Position numbers and translations under genes: made by a program
In this document: positions 30,815 to 41,523 of the stretch, one piece after another
Numbering within the stretch: the stretch's first letter is position 1
Layout: the number at the start of each line of letters is the position of its first letter
DNA from: Picocystis sp. L7
Lineage: Eukaryota > Chlorophyta > Picocystophyceae > Picocystales > Picocystaceae
DNA length: 64,000 nucleotides
Assembly (NCBI GenBank): GCA_020975725.1
Contig: QXJR01000011.1
Span: forward strand, 434,001-498,000
Direction: 5' to 3'
The notes under the pieces: generated by a model
The model's input: the letters and a program-made list of their open reading frames with translations, nothing else
Databases searched by the model: none
What the model was told of the DNA's origin: nothing

Positions 30815-33449
30815 CTATTTATTCAAAACGCGTAGCAAGTTGTCAATGAGGGTGATGACCTCTCTTTTGACCTGCGTCTGATCGCTGACTCTGTAAGCGC
30901 TGTGAATAGATGCAACCTTATTCTCCAGTCGTTTCAACCTCTTCAACAGGTTCTCTGAATTTGGTAAAGATGCAAAGACATCTGATGAGCGGGTGACTAC
31001 TTCTTTGACAATCTCTTCCATGGACTCGTGTGGGCTTCCTTGGATTACTTCTCGGCTGCCATCCAAAAATTTCATGAGCTCATTGGCATTGGACGGTTTC
31101 TTTGGGAGCCTGGCAGCGTAATCGTTCTGGGTGCTACCGTCTGCTCTCGCAGCTCCCTTCCTTCCCGTTGGTATCTGTGAAACATGAACCTCTGATTCTT
31201 CTATCTTTTTTTTGCGAGACTTCCCGGTGGTGGCAATGTCAGTTGGAGCACCGCGCTTCTTATGCAAGGAACCACCAGGGGTACTGCCTCTCTTCTGCCT
31301 TTTTGCTGCATCTCTGTCCCTCCTGGATTCAGAGGGTACGGAAATTTCTGGCCTAGGTTGGTCATGCTCTCTAAGAGCTCTACCGGCACCCTCTCGCCTG
31401 GACTCCTGCTCATGCATGTGAAGGCGGCGTGCAGTACGTTTTGTTCCAAGGGTTGTATCTGACAGCTGCTGAGAATCTCTAGTTAACCTTCTCCTGCCGC
31501 TGGTTGTGGCAGGAACAGTTTCTACCTCGGCCGCTGATGGGGTGTGGACATCCCTGATTCCGTTCTGTTCCTCAGCTCTTCGTGTTGCCGCCTTGGAGGT
31601 GTCCTGCAGCTGCTCGTGTTTTCCCCCGGGGCCCTTTCTCACCACACCCCTCTGTCCACTTGTTTTGGACACCTTTACATCTGTCTTTAATGGAAGGCGT
31701 GCCTGGCAATATGGGCAGATCCTTGTGGGAGAGCCAACCACAAGGTTACACCACTCGCAGAGCTTGCGGCCTTTTCCCAGTGGGAGTTTCTGAGTGCTCG
31801 GAGGAGGTACCTGACGCTTGGCAACTTTGGGAGTACTTGGAGAAGGAGGTATCACAGGGCGAACAACCTTAGGGGAAGTAGCCATAGCATCAACCATCCT
31901 TTTTTTCTGGGTGAGTGGCGTCTCCTCCTTTGGGATGGTTGGTTGGATTAGAGGAGTCTTTGCAACCGCTTCTTGCTGGTCGGGCATCTTAAACGGTACA
32001 GCAGCTTCAGCTCGACTCTTCGCTGCCAGAATCTCTGCTTGTGGTTGAAATGCAGTTGTAAGTATAGCTATCTTTCTTGCCATTTGACGTCTCCATTGAT
32101 CTTGGATGGAACTTGCCAACTCTGCAATTTGCATACATGGGTGCTGTTTCAGATCAGCTACCTTTTCTGCAACCCTTGTTTCGCTAAAAACAGGCATACA
32201 AATGTAGATGTTACTAAGCTTCTTCAATGCTTCAATCATCACTCCAGTCTCGGTATCGGGTTTTTGGATCACTGCAAGGATTTGATTGACAACATCAGTG
32301 GTTTGATTTGAGGAATGATGATGCAACCATGATTTTGCTTCGTACTTCGCCTTCTCCCTTTTGGCAAATTCTTCTGCATGCTTTTTGGCACGCTCGACCT
32401 TGTTCCCTGCTGCTCCACGGTCTCCAAGGGAAGTCTTACTGGCGCTCCTGCTATCTGACCTGTGACGCTTTGCGTTGTTACCCCCAAAGGCTGACCTCTT
32501 GAACATCCCTCGCTCAATCATATCCTCTACACCTTCCCCGGTGAGCAACTCGCGGATCCACTTGTGGACCCCAGCGAGATTTCCGCAGCAAAGTGGGGTG
32601 CCCTCTGTGAAGGTTTCTTCTCTTCGGTACATGTAGTGTCCATCTCTAGTGTCTCTTTCCTCTCCGAGCACAGCTGGCACGGAGTTCCCCTCCTTATCTA
32701 CAAGGTAAAACCGGATTCCTTTCCTCCCATCTGAAAACAGGAACTTTTCCTGTCGATAACTCACATATTCAGTCTTCTTGGTGTCGCCAGCCTCACCAGT
32801 GTTCTGATTCGTTTCTTGCCCTATTCTTCCGCTTCCAGCAATGATGGCATCCAACCTGTAGAAGGTGTCGTTCAAGCAGTTGCATCGCAGGTCAGCCTTT
32901 GTATGCCATGCTTCTCCTGAAAGGCTGGCTGGCTTGAGCTAGCCCGCACAGATGTCTAACTCACCATTGGTGCAGCTCCTTTCGATTGTGGCAGGCAAGG
33001 ATACCATGTTTGGTGAAGTCCTTCACGTTTGTGTAGAAATAATGTGCATCTCCCTGGGTGGTTTCCTCTCCCACAGCACACAAGGTTTCTCTCCCATCTT
33101 CGGAGTTTTTCGCCGCATTCGTCCATGCACAAGCAAGAACGATCCAGCAAGGAAGAACACGAGGGAAGAGGACCCCGATATGGTTTCATTCATCGTCCGG
33201 GAAGTTCACATCCGTCGGATCGGTCGCCGTCACAGGTGTCCGAGCACGTCGAGTCAGCTTGGTGTTCTGCCTCCACCGTTCCTTTTCGACCGCCTTCCAT
33301 CGTCTGAATCGTCTCGCACCTGCTTCCACGAGGTAGTACTCGAGCACCTTTCCCTTCTTTCCCGAGGTTCGGCGCTCCTGGTATCCCACGTACACCGCTT
33401 CGCGCTCGTCTTCTTCGCTCGCCATCGCCATCGCCGCTTCGTCGTCCAT
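30815..33449 (-). CDS. TFIIS-N (LW) domain nuclear protein with duplicated N-terminal module (3 exons)
   Basis: I assembled three exons on sequence and homology between its own modules: 33449..33320, 33097..32965 and 32855..30815, giving 767 aa. Donors are GTGCGA and GTGAGT; acceptors are CCGAAG and CTACAG; introns are 222 and 109 nt. Splicing creates module A (about residues 19-96, with LEYYLVEADGRETLCAVGEE) that matches module B further on (about 117-195, with IRFYLVDKEGNSVPAVLGEE). Both end in an HxWxxxxxxG helix. A TFIIS N-terminal helical bundle follows at about 266-346 (MIEALKKLSNIYICMPVF), typical of transcription elongation or Mediator-linked proteins. Near residue 450 is a four-Cys ribbon (CEWC and CPYC). 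The remainder is basic and disordered. I do not know the name of the duplicated module. A promoter palindrome lies 31 nt before the ATG. Confidence 0.8.
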
Positions 33450-33479
33450 TCGATTCCGTCCTTCTGTCCGAGGGAGGTT

Positions 33480-33493
33480 CCCTTTCGAAAGGG
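33480..33493. promoter_or_regulatory. promoter palindrome CCCTTTCGAAAGGG (TFIIS-N gene)
   Basis: A perfect 14-bp palindrome lies 31-44 nt upstream of the start codon at 33449. Confidence 0.55.
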
Positions 33494-34762
33494 AAGGCAA
33501 AGGGATCGGATCCGGGTTCGGGAGGGAACGGGAAAGGAACAGAAGGGAAACCAAGCGGGTTGGGTCTGGAATCCCAAGGTTGGTGAGGTGGGAAGAAAAA
33601 GTGGAACGAACCAGAGATGCACATGGCCTTGAAAGATGCACCGTCGCCATAGAAACGTTGCCACACCGGAGATAGGAGAAGAAGAAGGATGTGTGCAAAC
33701 ACCTTGGACATGCACCAAACAGGTGGAGGCAAACAAAGCGGCGAAGCGTTGGTATGAGAGCTTCGGGATCGACACGTCCAATTGGCGTGCATCATCGCAA
33801 ACGTAGGAGATAGCTTTACTTCTATGCACGCCTATCCCACACGTGTGAGAAGGAGAGATGTCTAGAATATTCACGTGTGCAAGCACTTCACTACGGTAGT
33901 GTACTGGTCCTCCCCAAGGCGCGAATAGCTTCCTCTCCTTGTTCATCGTGTCTTCTATGTCGCACAATCACACACATAATGCCCTTTTAGCAACATGCGA
34001 CGCCTCTTGTTGTGATTTCCACTCCATTAAAGTGACTGGTTACCGAATGTGAGGGTATGAAATGGGGTTCCAACATACCCCACCAACCTGTCCTGGCACC
34101 CAACCCTAAATTGCAAACTGTTCTCTTCGTCAGTTTGTGGGGTGTCCTTCGTTGTGGTTTTGGAAGGCAACCGATACGTGTTTGTGGCACACGTGCTCGC
34201 TGATGTAAGCTTCGTTCCCGCAGCACGTTCTCGTTTCACTCTCGAACGCAAACCTACTGTCGAATCAGCACCGAGGGTGGAGATGTGCTTCCATCACCGC
34301 ATCCCTCGTGTTCTTCTCCTAAACGGATCCATCCTGGGAGGAGGCGAACCTTCACCCTTACATTCCCGGTTTGAAGAAGCTTTCTGACCAGGGTTGAGTC
34401 GGAGGCATTCGCCCCAGTGAGTGTTTTCCGTGATGGGGTCGCCCCATGGTGCACCTGACCCTAAGATGGAACCAGGGTCTTGGACACGCGCCCTCCATCC
34501 TTCGAAGCGTGGGATTCACCGCGCCACCATCAGGTGCATCTCAGCAACCTGGGACGTGCACATTGGCGCCAGGACTAGCATCCACAGGTTGGCAGCGAGA
34601 GGGTGAGGGCCCCCACCAGCCTGAAAGATTCCCATCGTGAACCCAACACGTGCGAAGGAAGATTGGAAGGAGGCTCGTGGAGCTTGGAAACGCCGGAGTG
34701 GAAACGTTTGAAGAACAGGGCAGAGGACGAACCTACTCAACTCCAACTTGCATCTGTGCAGG
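33494..34762. other. divergent spacer between TFIIS-N gene and TPLATE
   Basis: About 1.3 kb. No supported gene. CTGTGCAG directly before 34762 could be a splice acceptor for an unseen 5' exon of TPLATE. Confidence 0.5.
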
Positions 34763-37700
34763 ATGAAAGAGGACGAACTCTTGAAGCTGCTTGGAGATGC
34801 GACCAACCATTCCTCCACCCAACAATCAGCGGCCTTGGGGAAAGTGCTGGCTCTGCTGTATCGGAAATCGCCCACAGTGAAACCATTGGTGGAACCCATC
34901 TGCACTGCAATCATTGGAAGGGAAGCCAGCCCGAACGCGAAAACGCTGGCGTATGAGATTTTTCAGCAAAGCTCAGCATGGACAACAGCATGGGATGACC
35001 TGAAGCCGGGGCTAGCTTCAGACAGCCTGTCAGAGAACCTCATCGTTCGACGTGCAGCCACCAATGCCCTGCTTGCATTGCCAGAACATTTTCTCCAGGA
35101 ATGGGTGACTGCAGATGAAGGAAGATTCTTTGTGGCTACAGTTGCAGAGAATAAGGAAGGCCCACAAAGCCTTGCCTTCGCTATGAGGGCATTTGGCTCA
35201 TTTTGCTTTTCACGCAAAATCTTGCAGAAATGCAAGATGTCCAAGTACTTTTTTGGAAACATGAAAGTCGCCTTCACCAAAATACTGGAAAATGTCTTTG
35301 CGGCAGAGGATGACGTGTGCTTCGCTGCATGTACGGTCACCCTTCAACTCCTATGTTGTATCAACACTGTTCATAAAGTCACTTGCTATGGTTCAAAGGA
35401 CTTCTGGAGTGCAGACATTGCATTTTTTCTTGGAAGAATGATATGCTTAACTGTATTTACCTTGTGGACGAATCGTTCTCTTGTTTTCAAAAGGATAAAG
35501 CACCCACAGGCATGTCTAGGAAACAGCGCGCTCAGACTGTTGACTCTGACTATTGAAGCCGTCCTGGATGGTAGATACGACAGGTTGCTTTCCGTTGTGA
35601 ACATGGAACTTCTACCCGAGTACAATGGACTTGATCTGAAAGAAGCAGGGGCAACAGAGCCTCTCAGTTCAAAACTGAACAAGAGAGAGGCGTACATTTT
35701 CGTTCAATTCCTTCTGGATCAGTTCCACATCATGCTGGACTTCCCATCCCCAGCAACTGTATTTGAAGCAGCCGCATGTGGCCTTCATCTCTCTGTATTA
35801 CCTGGTATGTCTGAGGGGGGATCGCAAGGTTTCATCGATGCACTTTTGCGTCTACAGAAGCATTCAGGAGGAAAATTCGGAAATTCCATTGCGGAGGTAT
35901 TGTCTACTCACGTGAACAAGGTTAACCTCAGTCTAAGGATCGTTCTTGTGAAGGAAATATTCAAACTTTCTCTTCAAACCGCTACAGCAAAAGAGAGAAT
36001 AAAAATGTTGACTTCCGCAACCAATGTGGCAGTGGAGCTTGCCCTAGGAGCAAAGTTAGCGACAAGGAAAAAGCAATTTCCTTTGCCACAGGCAGAAATA
36101 CATTCCCTGCTCAACTCTGCATTGGTGGAGAACATCTTATGGAACGAGAATCAGACTCCCGCCACTTTACAATTTAGAGAAGAGTTCTTGGTGGCTTTGC
36201 TGGAAACCGTGTTTAGGCACCAGTACTGCAACCTCTTTGTACTTCACAAGATCTATCGCCTGCACCGTACTGGCGGGAACATTGGTAAAGGCACTGAAGA
36301 TGCACTCTTTAATGCCGTAGAGTGGACCTCTGTAGCCTTGGAAGTACTAGAGCACTGTGTCTCTTGCTTAGGATGGTCCACGAGTAACAGAGTGGCAATT
36401 TTTCAGTCTTATCTTAAATTGCTGGGCCATGCAAACCTGGTATTGTTGTCCCTGCGAGGATTTGGGGGTTCGGACTACGGAGAGCACAGGATGCAAGTTT
36501 TGCTCGGAAAGATTGCTCAGGTCATCCCCAAACTTCCGATTGTTTCTGCCCAGCTACGAGCTCTGTGGGTAGTTTGCCACCACTTGAAACTGGAGGCAAG
36601 CAAGTCTGTCAAAGAAAAACGTATTAAAAAGAACTGGAAAAAAATACTTAACAGCATGAACCAGCTACTGACTTCAGCATCTTTCAAAGCGGCAGAGACT
36701 GGTCATACTGCTCTTCTTGACCTTGATGCGGGCGTGCTCGGTTCGGTGTCTGGGGGTCCAGCAAGCGGCAACCGCTCGGCTGGAGAAGTCGAAATCGATG
36801 GGATCGCTAGGAGACTTGTTGCATATGCCAAGCAAGACTGGCAGTTGCAAGCGGTGAAGGGTGTGCTACGTAAATACTGCTTTGAGCACCAGCCTGACAC
36901 CTACTTGTCAAAATGTTTCGAAGAGGTCCTCGTGCAGCTGGAGCAGAAGACTTACAGCAAGCGCATCAGAGACGAGGACAGAAAGAAGACATATATTTAC
37001 CCGTTTGATCTTACGCATGAATTGGAATACAATGATAAATCTAGAGCTCTAGATGCAGCACTTTATTTGACCTATCATGCTGGAATAAGCAGTACAAAAC
37101 TGGAGGATGTGGAGGCCTTGCACGATCATTTTCCATGGGTTGATATTACCGGTCCAGGGGACCCGATTTATGGCATGGCGAAGCACGAAATACGGCTGAG
37201 TAAAGGAAAGGTTGAGTTTTTTCTAAGAATCAGTTTGAGGAATCAGTTGGAGGTAGCACTGCGTGACCTCACAATTGAGGTTTTGGTGGAAGGTTACTTG
37301 AACTTGGAGCTGGACAATTCAAAATCCCGGATAACACTTGCCTCACACGAAGAAAGGCAAATGATTGTGAGGCTGAACATAGTAGAATTTTGCGATGCAA
37401 AAGTTCTGATCAGTCTTGACTTCTCCTCAGAAGTTAGTTTTGGCACTATGACACCATTCTTGTGCATGCCATACTGCATTACACCTGCCAAGCAGATTAT
37501 ACCATCTATTTGGGAGGAAAACTTTTATTCTTTCGATCTGATGTGGTCTTCACTGCTGTTTGGCTATTCCTGTGAATGCAGCGCACGTGCAGGATTTGGT
37601 GACAGGCACCAGTGGGCGACAAGAGAACAAGAACTGTTGCCAAATCTTGTGTACACTGGACAAAGACTGTTCGATAATGGTGGAGAGACCCTGTGCCAGC

Positions 37701-38260
37701 AGTATTACATTGGGCGGACCTGCGATTCCATGGACATTGCAATCATGCTTGAACTCATAGAGGTCAATGAAGGAGAAATCACTTTGGACTTCCATCTACG
37801 CTCGTCAAGCCGAGGGGTGATGGAAAAAATCATAGATTGTTTAGATTCCTTCCTAATCGAAGTGAGCCATGGCAAAATTAAGCTGGGTAAAAAAAAGACG
37901 GCAACCACAAACTTACGAAAGGAGAAAGTGAAAGAAGAACCAGGTGACGAGTTGGATAACTTCATCTTCAGTGCAGGCCCAGCACATCCTTCTGAGTCAA
38001 AACAGATCGATGATATCACTCAGCAATTAGCTGGCATAGCTGACACAAGCCAAGAAACAGAAGAGAGTGCTGCAGTCTTCCAACTGAAGCCGGAAGAGAA
38101 GGTTACAGTGATCCCAGAGTTTGGTACTGGCGACGATCCTGTGTCGAGCATCATCAAGATGTTTGATGCCCCACGGCAGTCGAATTCTCAGTCATTCCCC
38201 ACAGGTTCTGCCAGCAAATTCTACTCCTCAGAAAGCTCTGACGATGAGCAGAAAAATTAA
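34763..38260 (+). CDS. TPLATE: TPLATE subunit of the TSET/TPLATE endocytic complex
   Basis: TPLATE is a beta-adaptin-like large subunit of the TSET complex, an ancient adaptor that works at the plasma membrane with clathrin and that animals and fungi have lost. The 1165-aa product is close to the 1176 aa of the Arabidopsis protein. It has an N-terminal helical-repeat trunk (SLAFAMRAFGSFC, VTCYGSKDFWSADI), a two-part appendage from about residue 770 with FPWVDITGPGDPIYG and PFLCMPYCITPAKQIIP, and a charged tail. The closest fit is TPLATE rather than AP beta subunits, by the tail half and the length. The first ATG is 34763, placed straight after a CAG that could be a splice acceptor, so a few N-terminal residues may be missing. 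Convergent with the ZIP gene, 52 bp apart. Confidence 0.85.
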   Translation: MKEDELLKLLGDATNHSSTQQSAALGKVLALLYRKSPTVKPLVEPICTAIIGREASPNAKTLAYEIFQQSSAWTTAWDDLKPGLASDSLSENLIVRRAATNALLALPEHFLQEWVTADEGRFFVATVAENKEGPQSLAFAMRAFGSFCFSRKILQKCKMSKYFFGNMKVAFTKILENVFAAEDDVCFAACTVTLQLLCCINTVHKVTCYGSKDFWSADIAFFLGRMICLTVFTLWTNRSLVFKRIKHPQACLGNSALRLLTLTIEAVLDGRYDRLLSVVNMELLPEYNGLDLKEAGATEPLSSKLNKREAYIFVQFLLDQFHIMLDFPSPATVFEAAACGLHLSVLPGMSEGGSQGFIDALLRLQKHSGGKFGNSIAEVLSTHVNKVNLSLRIVLVKEIFKLSLQTATAKERIKMLTSATNVAVELALGAKLATRKKQFPLPQAEIHSLLNSALVENILWNENQTPATLQFREEFLVALLETVFRHQYCNLFVLHKIYRLHRTGGNIGKGTEDALFNAVEWTSVALEVLEHCVSCLGWSTSNRVAIFQSYLKLLGHANLVLLSLRGFGGSDYGEHRMQVLLGKIAQVIPKLPIVSAQLRALWVVCHHLKLEASKSVKEKRIKKNWKKILNSMNQLLTSASFKAAETGHTALLDLDAGVLGSVSGGPASGNRSAGEVEIDGIARRLVAYAKQDWQLQAVKGVLRKYCFEHQPDTYLSKCFEEVLVQLEQKTYSKRIRDEDRKKTYIYPFDLTHELEYNDKSRALDAALYLTYHAGISSTKLEDVEALHDHFPWVDITGPGDPIYGMAKHEIRLSKGKVEFFLRISLRNQLEVALRDLTIEVLVEGYLNLELDNSKSRITLASHEERQMIVRLNIVEFCDAKVLISLDFSSEVSFGTMTPFLCMPYCITPAKQIIPSIWEENFYSFDLMWSSLLFGYSCECSARAGFGDRHQWATREQELLPNLVYTGQRLFDNGGETLCQQYYIGRTCDSMDIAIMLELIEVNEGEITLDFHLRSSSRGVMEKIIDCLDSFLIEVSHGKIKLGKKKTATTNLRKEKVKEEPGDELDNFIFSAGPAHPSESKQIDDITQQLAGIADTSQETEESAAVFQLKPEEKVTVIPEFGTGDDPVSSIIKMFDAPRQSNSQSFPTGSASKFYSSESSDDEQKN

Positions 38261-38312
38261 AGCACATCCTAGCCCATGAACGTTACATTTAATCCACATT
38301 TCACATGCAAAT

Positions 38313-39362
38313 TTAGACCCAGAATGACAATAGAAACATAAGACCATAGCCCAGAAGAACGATCGCGAACTTTTTGAATCTTTTGCTTTTGGATTCACCA
38401 GGACACAAAGGACAAGAACCTACGTGCTCTGGGTGAACAAGAGTGGGTCTCCATCGAAGGGAAACTGCGGACCGCGTCGTGACATGTCTCCACTTGTGCT
38501 CGTGGCCATTCTCTCCGAGCAGTAATGGCGTTACTGCAGATTCGTGCTCTTCACGCGTGTGCTCGTGAATTTGTGAAGCTTCGCATCCTGGTTCACCAGG
38601 GCATTCTTCATACACCACATCGGTGAGTTGTCCAGGCAGGGCCTGTCCATCAAACTGCGGGCGCAGTACGTCAAACGCAGCGATCTCAAGGAATGTTCCA
38701 GAGGCCAGTGCAAGCACGATGCCCTCGAACGGGTCTTCGTATTTCTGGTTCAACTTCGCTGCTATGTACCCACCCAGGAAGATTCCTAGGGGGGTGGAGA
38801 GGCTGAAGGTAGCCAGCATGGCCCATTGATACCTAGTGTTGATGTGCAGTGGCAGGACGTTGGCTGCGAGGGAGAAGGCTGCCGCGGACTTGTGCGCAAC
38901 AATGGCCAGCAACACCCCAAGGCTAGACCCGTAGGTGTCAAAGGTGCCCAATGCCATTCCTGCTAGGATGGAATGTACACTGAGCACCACTGTAAGCATC
39001 AATCCACCTGTGACACTCTTGGATTCCAAGGCGATGTCGCTGTCGTCTGCCACCACCCAAACCTTTTCCAACAAGAAGGCCAGCAGGAAACCAGCACCAC
39101 AGAGCCCTTCTGGCAACCGAACGCGCACCGACGGAAGGAGGAGCGTCGACTTCTCGAGCTTTTCGCCTGCATCTGACAGCAGGTGCGTGAGTCCAGCGCC
39201 GAGAAGGACACCGCCAGCGAAGCAGTTGGCCATGTCGCACATGGAAACTGCGTTCCGGGCGCGCGTGGGATCTTTGGTCATCCATTTGGCGGCCAAGATG
39301 CCTCCCAGTGCGCACAACAGGATCCCAAGCGCATAGGCGACGTGCAGCAGCAGCGCGTCCAT
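38313..39362 (-). CDS. ZIP-family (SLC39) metal transporter
   Basis: ZIP proteins bring zinc, iron or manganese into the cytosol. The 349-aa product has eight membrane segments. TM4 carries VLSVHSILAGMALG with the metal-binding His-Ser, and TM5 carries IVAHKSAAAFSLA with the matching His-Lys. The overall pattern fits the ZIP-I/SLC39A1-3 branch. The variable loop falls between TM7 and TM8 (residues 255-330) and is rich in His/Glu (HEHTREEHES and GHEHKWRH), an unusual place for the histidine cluster. The ATG at 39362 starts immediately before TM1 with no signal peptide. The upstream gene ends 154 bp before, on the same strand. Confidence 0.9.
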   Translation of the reverse strand: MDALLLHVAYALGILLCALGGILAAKWMTKDPTRARNAVSMCDMANCFAGGVLLGAGLTHLLSDAGEKLEKSTLLLPSVRVRLPEGLCGAGFLLAFLLEKVWVVADDSDIALESKSVTGGLMLTVVLSVHSILAGMALGTFDTYGSSLGVLLAIVAHKSAAAFSLAANVLPLHINTRYQWAMLATFSLSTPLGIFLGGYIAAKLNQKYEDPFEGIVLALASGTFLEIAAFDVLRPQFDGQALPGQLTDVVYEECPGEPGCEASQIHEHTREEHESAVTPLLLGENGHEHKWRHVTTRSAVSLRWRPTLVHPEHVGSCPLCPGESKSKRFKKFAIVLLGYGLMFLLSFWV

Positions 39363-39516
39363 GCACGCGCACAACTGTCCAAGGTGACGGAATGGGATCG
39401 ACACCCGACACCCTGGGGAGGACCCAGAAGAACACACAACGCCCCACACCACGTTGGGGCGAATTGAATTACAAGCATGACGGGGGGAGGGTGGCATGCA
39501 CGGCAAAAGGAGGGGA

Positions 39517-41523
39517 TCACAAAGAAGACAGGTTGGCATCCATCCAACGGGCACGGTCCAACACGAAACGCTCCAAGTAGTTCACCTCCTCCTCGAAAGA
39601 TCCTTCCGTACGCTTCACGGGAATCAGCAGGTGGTTGCTACTGATGCGGTACAGATCCCATCGATCATAGTTTCGTTTCTGGGCGTCCATCAGCAATCCC
39701 TTCTGCTCAGCGATGAAGCCAGATATGACATCGTCGCTGAATGGTCCTTCGCGCAACTCCGTCCATCTGGCCTGAAGTCTGCTCTTGAATGTACTGTCAT
39801 TGACCAGGCGTTCGTACCAACCAGGCAAGATGCCCTTCCTTGCAGTTTCCCTGAAGCGGAATTGCCAACCCTGCACCCTCTGGGCAAACCGACTCCCAAA
39901 GTTTCCGAAAGCAAGGTTCAAGTCCCATACTGGACCTGCCTTCAGCGGTGTCCCCTTCTCCTTATGGAAAAAGACCGAATCGACAAAACCATCACGATTC
40001 TTGGTCAACTCTGTGTGCAAAAAGTAATCAATCCAGGAATCAACATCAATGAGCTCTTCAACCCCAGATAAAGTTTGCATGGCATCGTCAATCTTCCTCA
40101 CATAGTCATACACGAAATCCTTCTGATCGCAAGTGGCATCGCGTGCTTTCGGATAATCCAACTCCACAAGGGATGGACCGTACACAAATGCAGCACAGTC
40201 CCCAGCCCAACCGTCAGAGGAAAAGCGACTGTGGTGCTCTTCATTGCTGATTTCAATGATGAAGCTTGTGTCCGCTTCCCCGTCTTGAAGTTCAACGTTC
40301 ACCCTGTGATCGCCGCGCTTGATCGTTTCCCCAATGTAGTAAAGTCCGTCGTACTGCCAGTCTTTCATCTCGTCTTCGCCGCTTTGATTCAGGTACAGCT
40401 CCACATACTTCCAACGCGGTGCCCAGTGCCCCATACTGCGGCTTAGCTCAAAGGCTAGCGTGTTGCGCATGAAAGAGCGATCAACATAGGGACCATGAAT
40501 GATCCAGTCATCATCCGCAGGAAGTCCAAGGAGCACGTGGTTGACATCGTCCCTGTCCTCCATACTGGTTGAGCCTTCGCTCCAAAGTTCCATGCGATAC
40601 TGCTTCTTTGGGTACAATTGGGATGATCTTCCACGAATGTTCAGTCCTATCTTACCGTCGTAGTCTGGGTAGTCGTACGGCGTACATCGCGTTTCCGACG
40701 GGACGGAGCTGGAGACAACAACCGACGCTTCATCGTCGTTGGTGAATGGGTCCTTTTGCAAACAACTCGAGATCCACATGTGTCCCAGTATCCTCTCCTC
40801 GTTTGTAACACCGCGTCCATCTGCTGTCCTCACCACAACCAAAGGAAGGTTGCTCTTGAATCCGGCAATTTCACCAATGCCATGCTCCACGTAGGACTTG
40901 CTGAAAGCACCAACCGGACCATATGGACTCAACAAGACAGTTTCGTCTGCTCCCTTGAGTGATTCGGTTGTCTGATACTCTACCACGTTCGGAAAGTGAG
41001 GTGTAGGCAGCTGCAAAATCTTGAAATTGTTGACGCCATCGGGAAACTTACCGATCGGTTTGCCGGTAGGGATGTCCTCGTCATTCCAGGCCACCGAATC
41101 CACCAGGACATCTCCTTGACGCAGAATCAGCTGCTCCTTGTTTCCCAGTCCAAATTCAAATTTGCATGGATCATCACCATCACTGTCCCGAGAGAGGACA
41201 AGGTAGCCACCCGCAGGAATGCTCTCCGGACACCCTGGTTGTCCCAGGACGAGCTCCAGGCCTTCGTCCCTGTCGGAGAGCACCAGCTGTCGAATATCTA
41301 CCTCCACATCCCTCACGTTTTTGAACTCGATCCAGTCCGCTCTACCATTGGCGTCATCAATCATGGCTTCGTTGAAGACCACATCGCCGGCCTGTGCAGC
41401 TCGCCATCCACCGTCGCCCTCGGACATGGTCCTACCCAGGCTTTTCCTATCGGCGTGTTCGGTGCCATGGACCGCCAGGGCCAGGTGAAAGCCCATCCAC
41501 ATCGCCAATCCTTGCATTGCCAT
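39517..41523 (-). CDS. secreted LTD plus CotH-kinase-fold protein
   Basis: The 668-aa product opens with a signal peptide (MAMQGLAMWMGFHLALAVHG). A lamin-tail-type beta domain follows at about residues 45-175 (VVFNEAMIDDANGRADWIEF). A CotH domain then spans about 300-560, with GLNIRGRSSQLYPKKQYRM, the DDWIIHGPYVDRSFMRNTLA block, and GPVWDLNLAFGN near the end. CotH proteins include spore-coat kinases in bacteria and surface invasins in Mucorales; the fold is an atypical kinase. Here the combination with LTD is of a bacterial type, and secretion to the cell surface or wall is inferred. The first in-frame ATG is 41523. Single exon. Transfer from bacteria is possible, but codon use looks like its neighbours. 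Confidence 0.85.
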   Translation of the reverse strand: MAMQGLAMWMGFHLALAVHGTEHADRKSLGRTMSEGDGGWRAAQAGDVVFNEAMIDDANGRADWIEFKNVRDVEVDIRQLVLSDRDEGLELVLGQPGCPESIPAGGYLVLSRDSDGDDPCKFEFGLGNKEQLILRQGDVLVDSVAWNDEDIPTGKPIGKFPDGVNNFKILQLPTPHFPNVVEYQTTESLKGADETVLLSPYGPVGAFSKSYVEHGIGEIAGFKSNLPLVVVRTADGRGVTNEERILGHMWISSCLQKDPFTNDDEASVVVSSSVPSETRCTPYDYPDYDGKIGLNIRGRSSQLYPKKQYRMELWSEGSTSMEDRDDVNHVLLGLPADDDWIIHGPYVDRSFMRNTLAFELSRSMGHWAPRWKYVELYLNQSGEDEMKDWQYDGLYYIGETIKRGDHRVNVELQDGEADTSFIIEISNEEHHSRFSSDGWAGDCAAFVYGPSLVELDYPKARDATCDQKDFVYDYVRKIDDAMQTLSGVEELIDVDSWIDYFLHTELTKNRDGFVDSVFFHKEKGTPLKAGPVWDLNLAFGNFGSRFAQRVQGWQFRFRETARKGILPGWYERLVNDSTFKSRLQARWTELREGPFSDDVISGFIAEQKGLLMDAQKRNYDRWDLYRISSNHLLIPVKRTEGSFEEEVNYLERFVLDRARWMDANLSSL

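Noticed and set aside
32925-32964. A 40-nt alternative intron in the TFIIS-N gene
   Set aside because: An acceptor at 32856 gives a normal 109-nt intron and restores the HxWL helix shared by both modules, whereas the 40-nt version does not.
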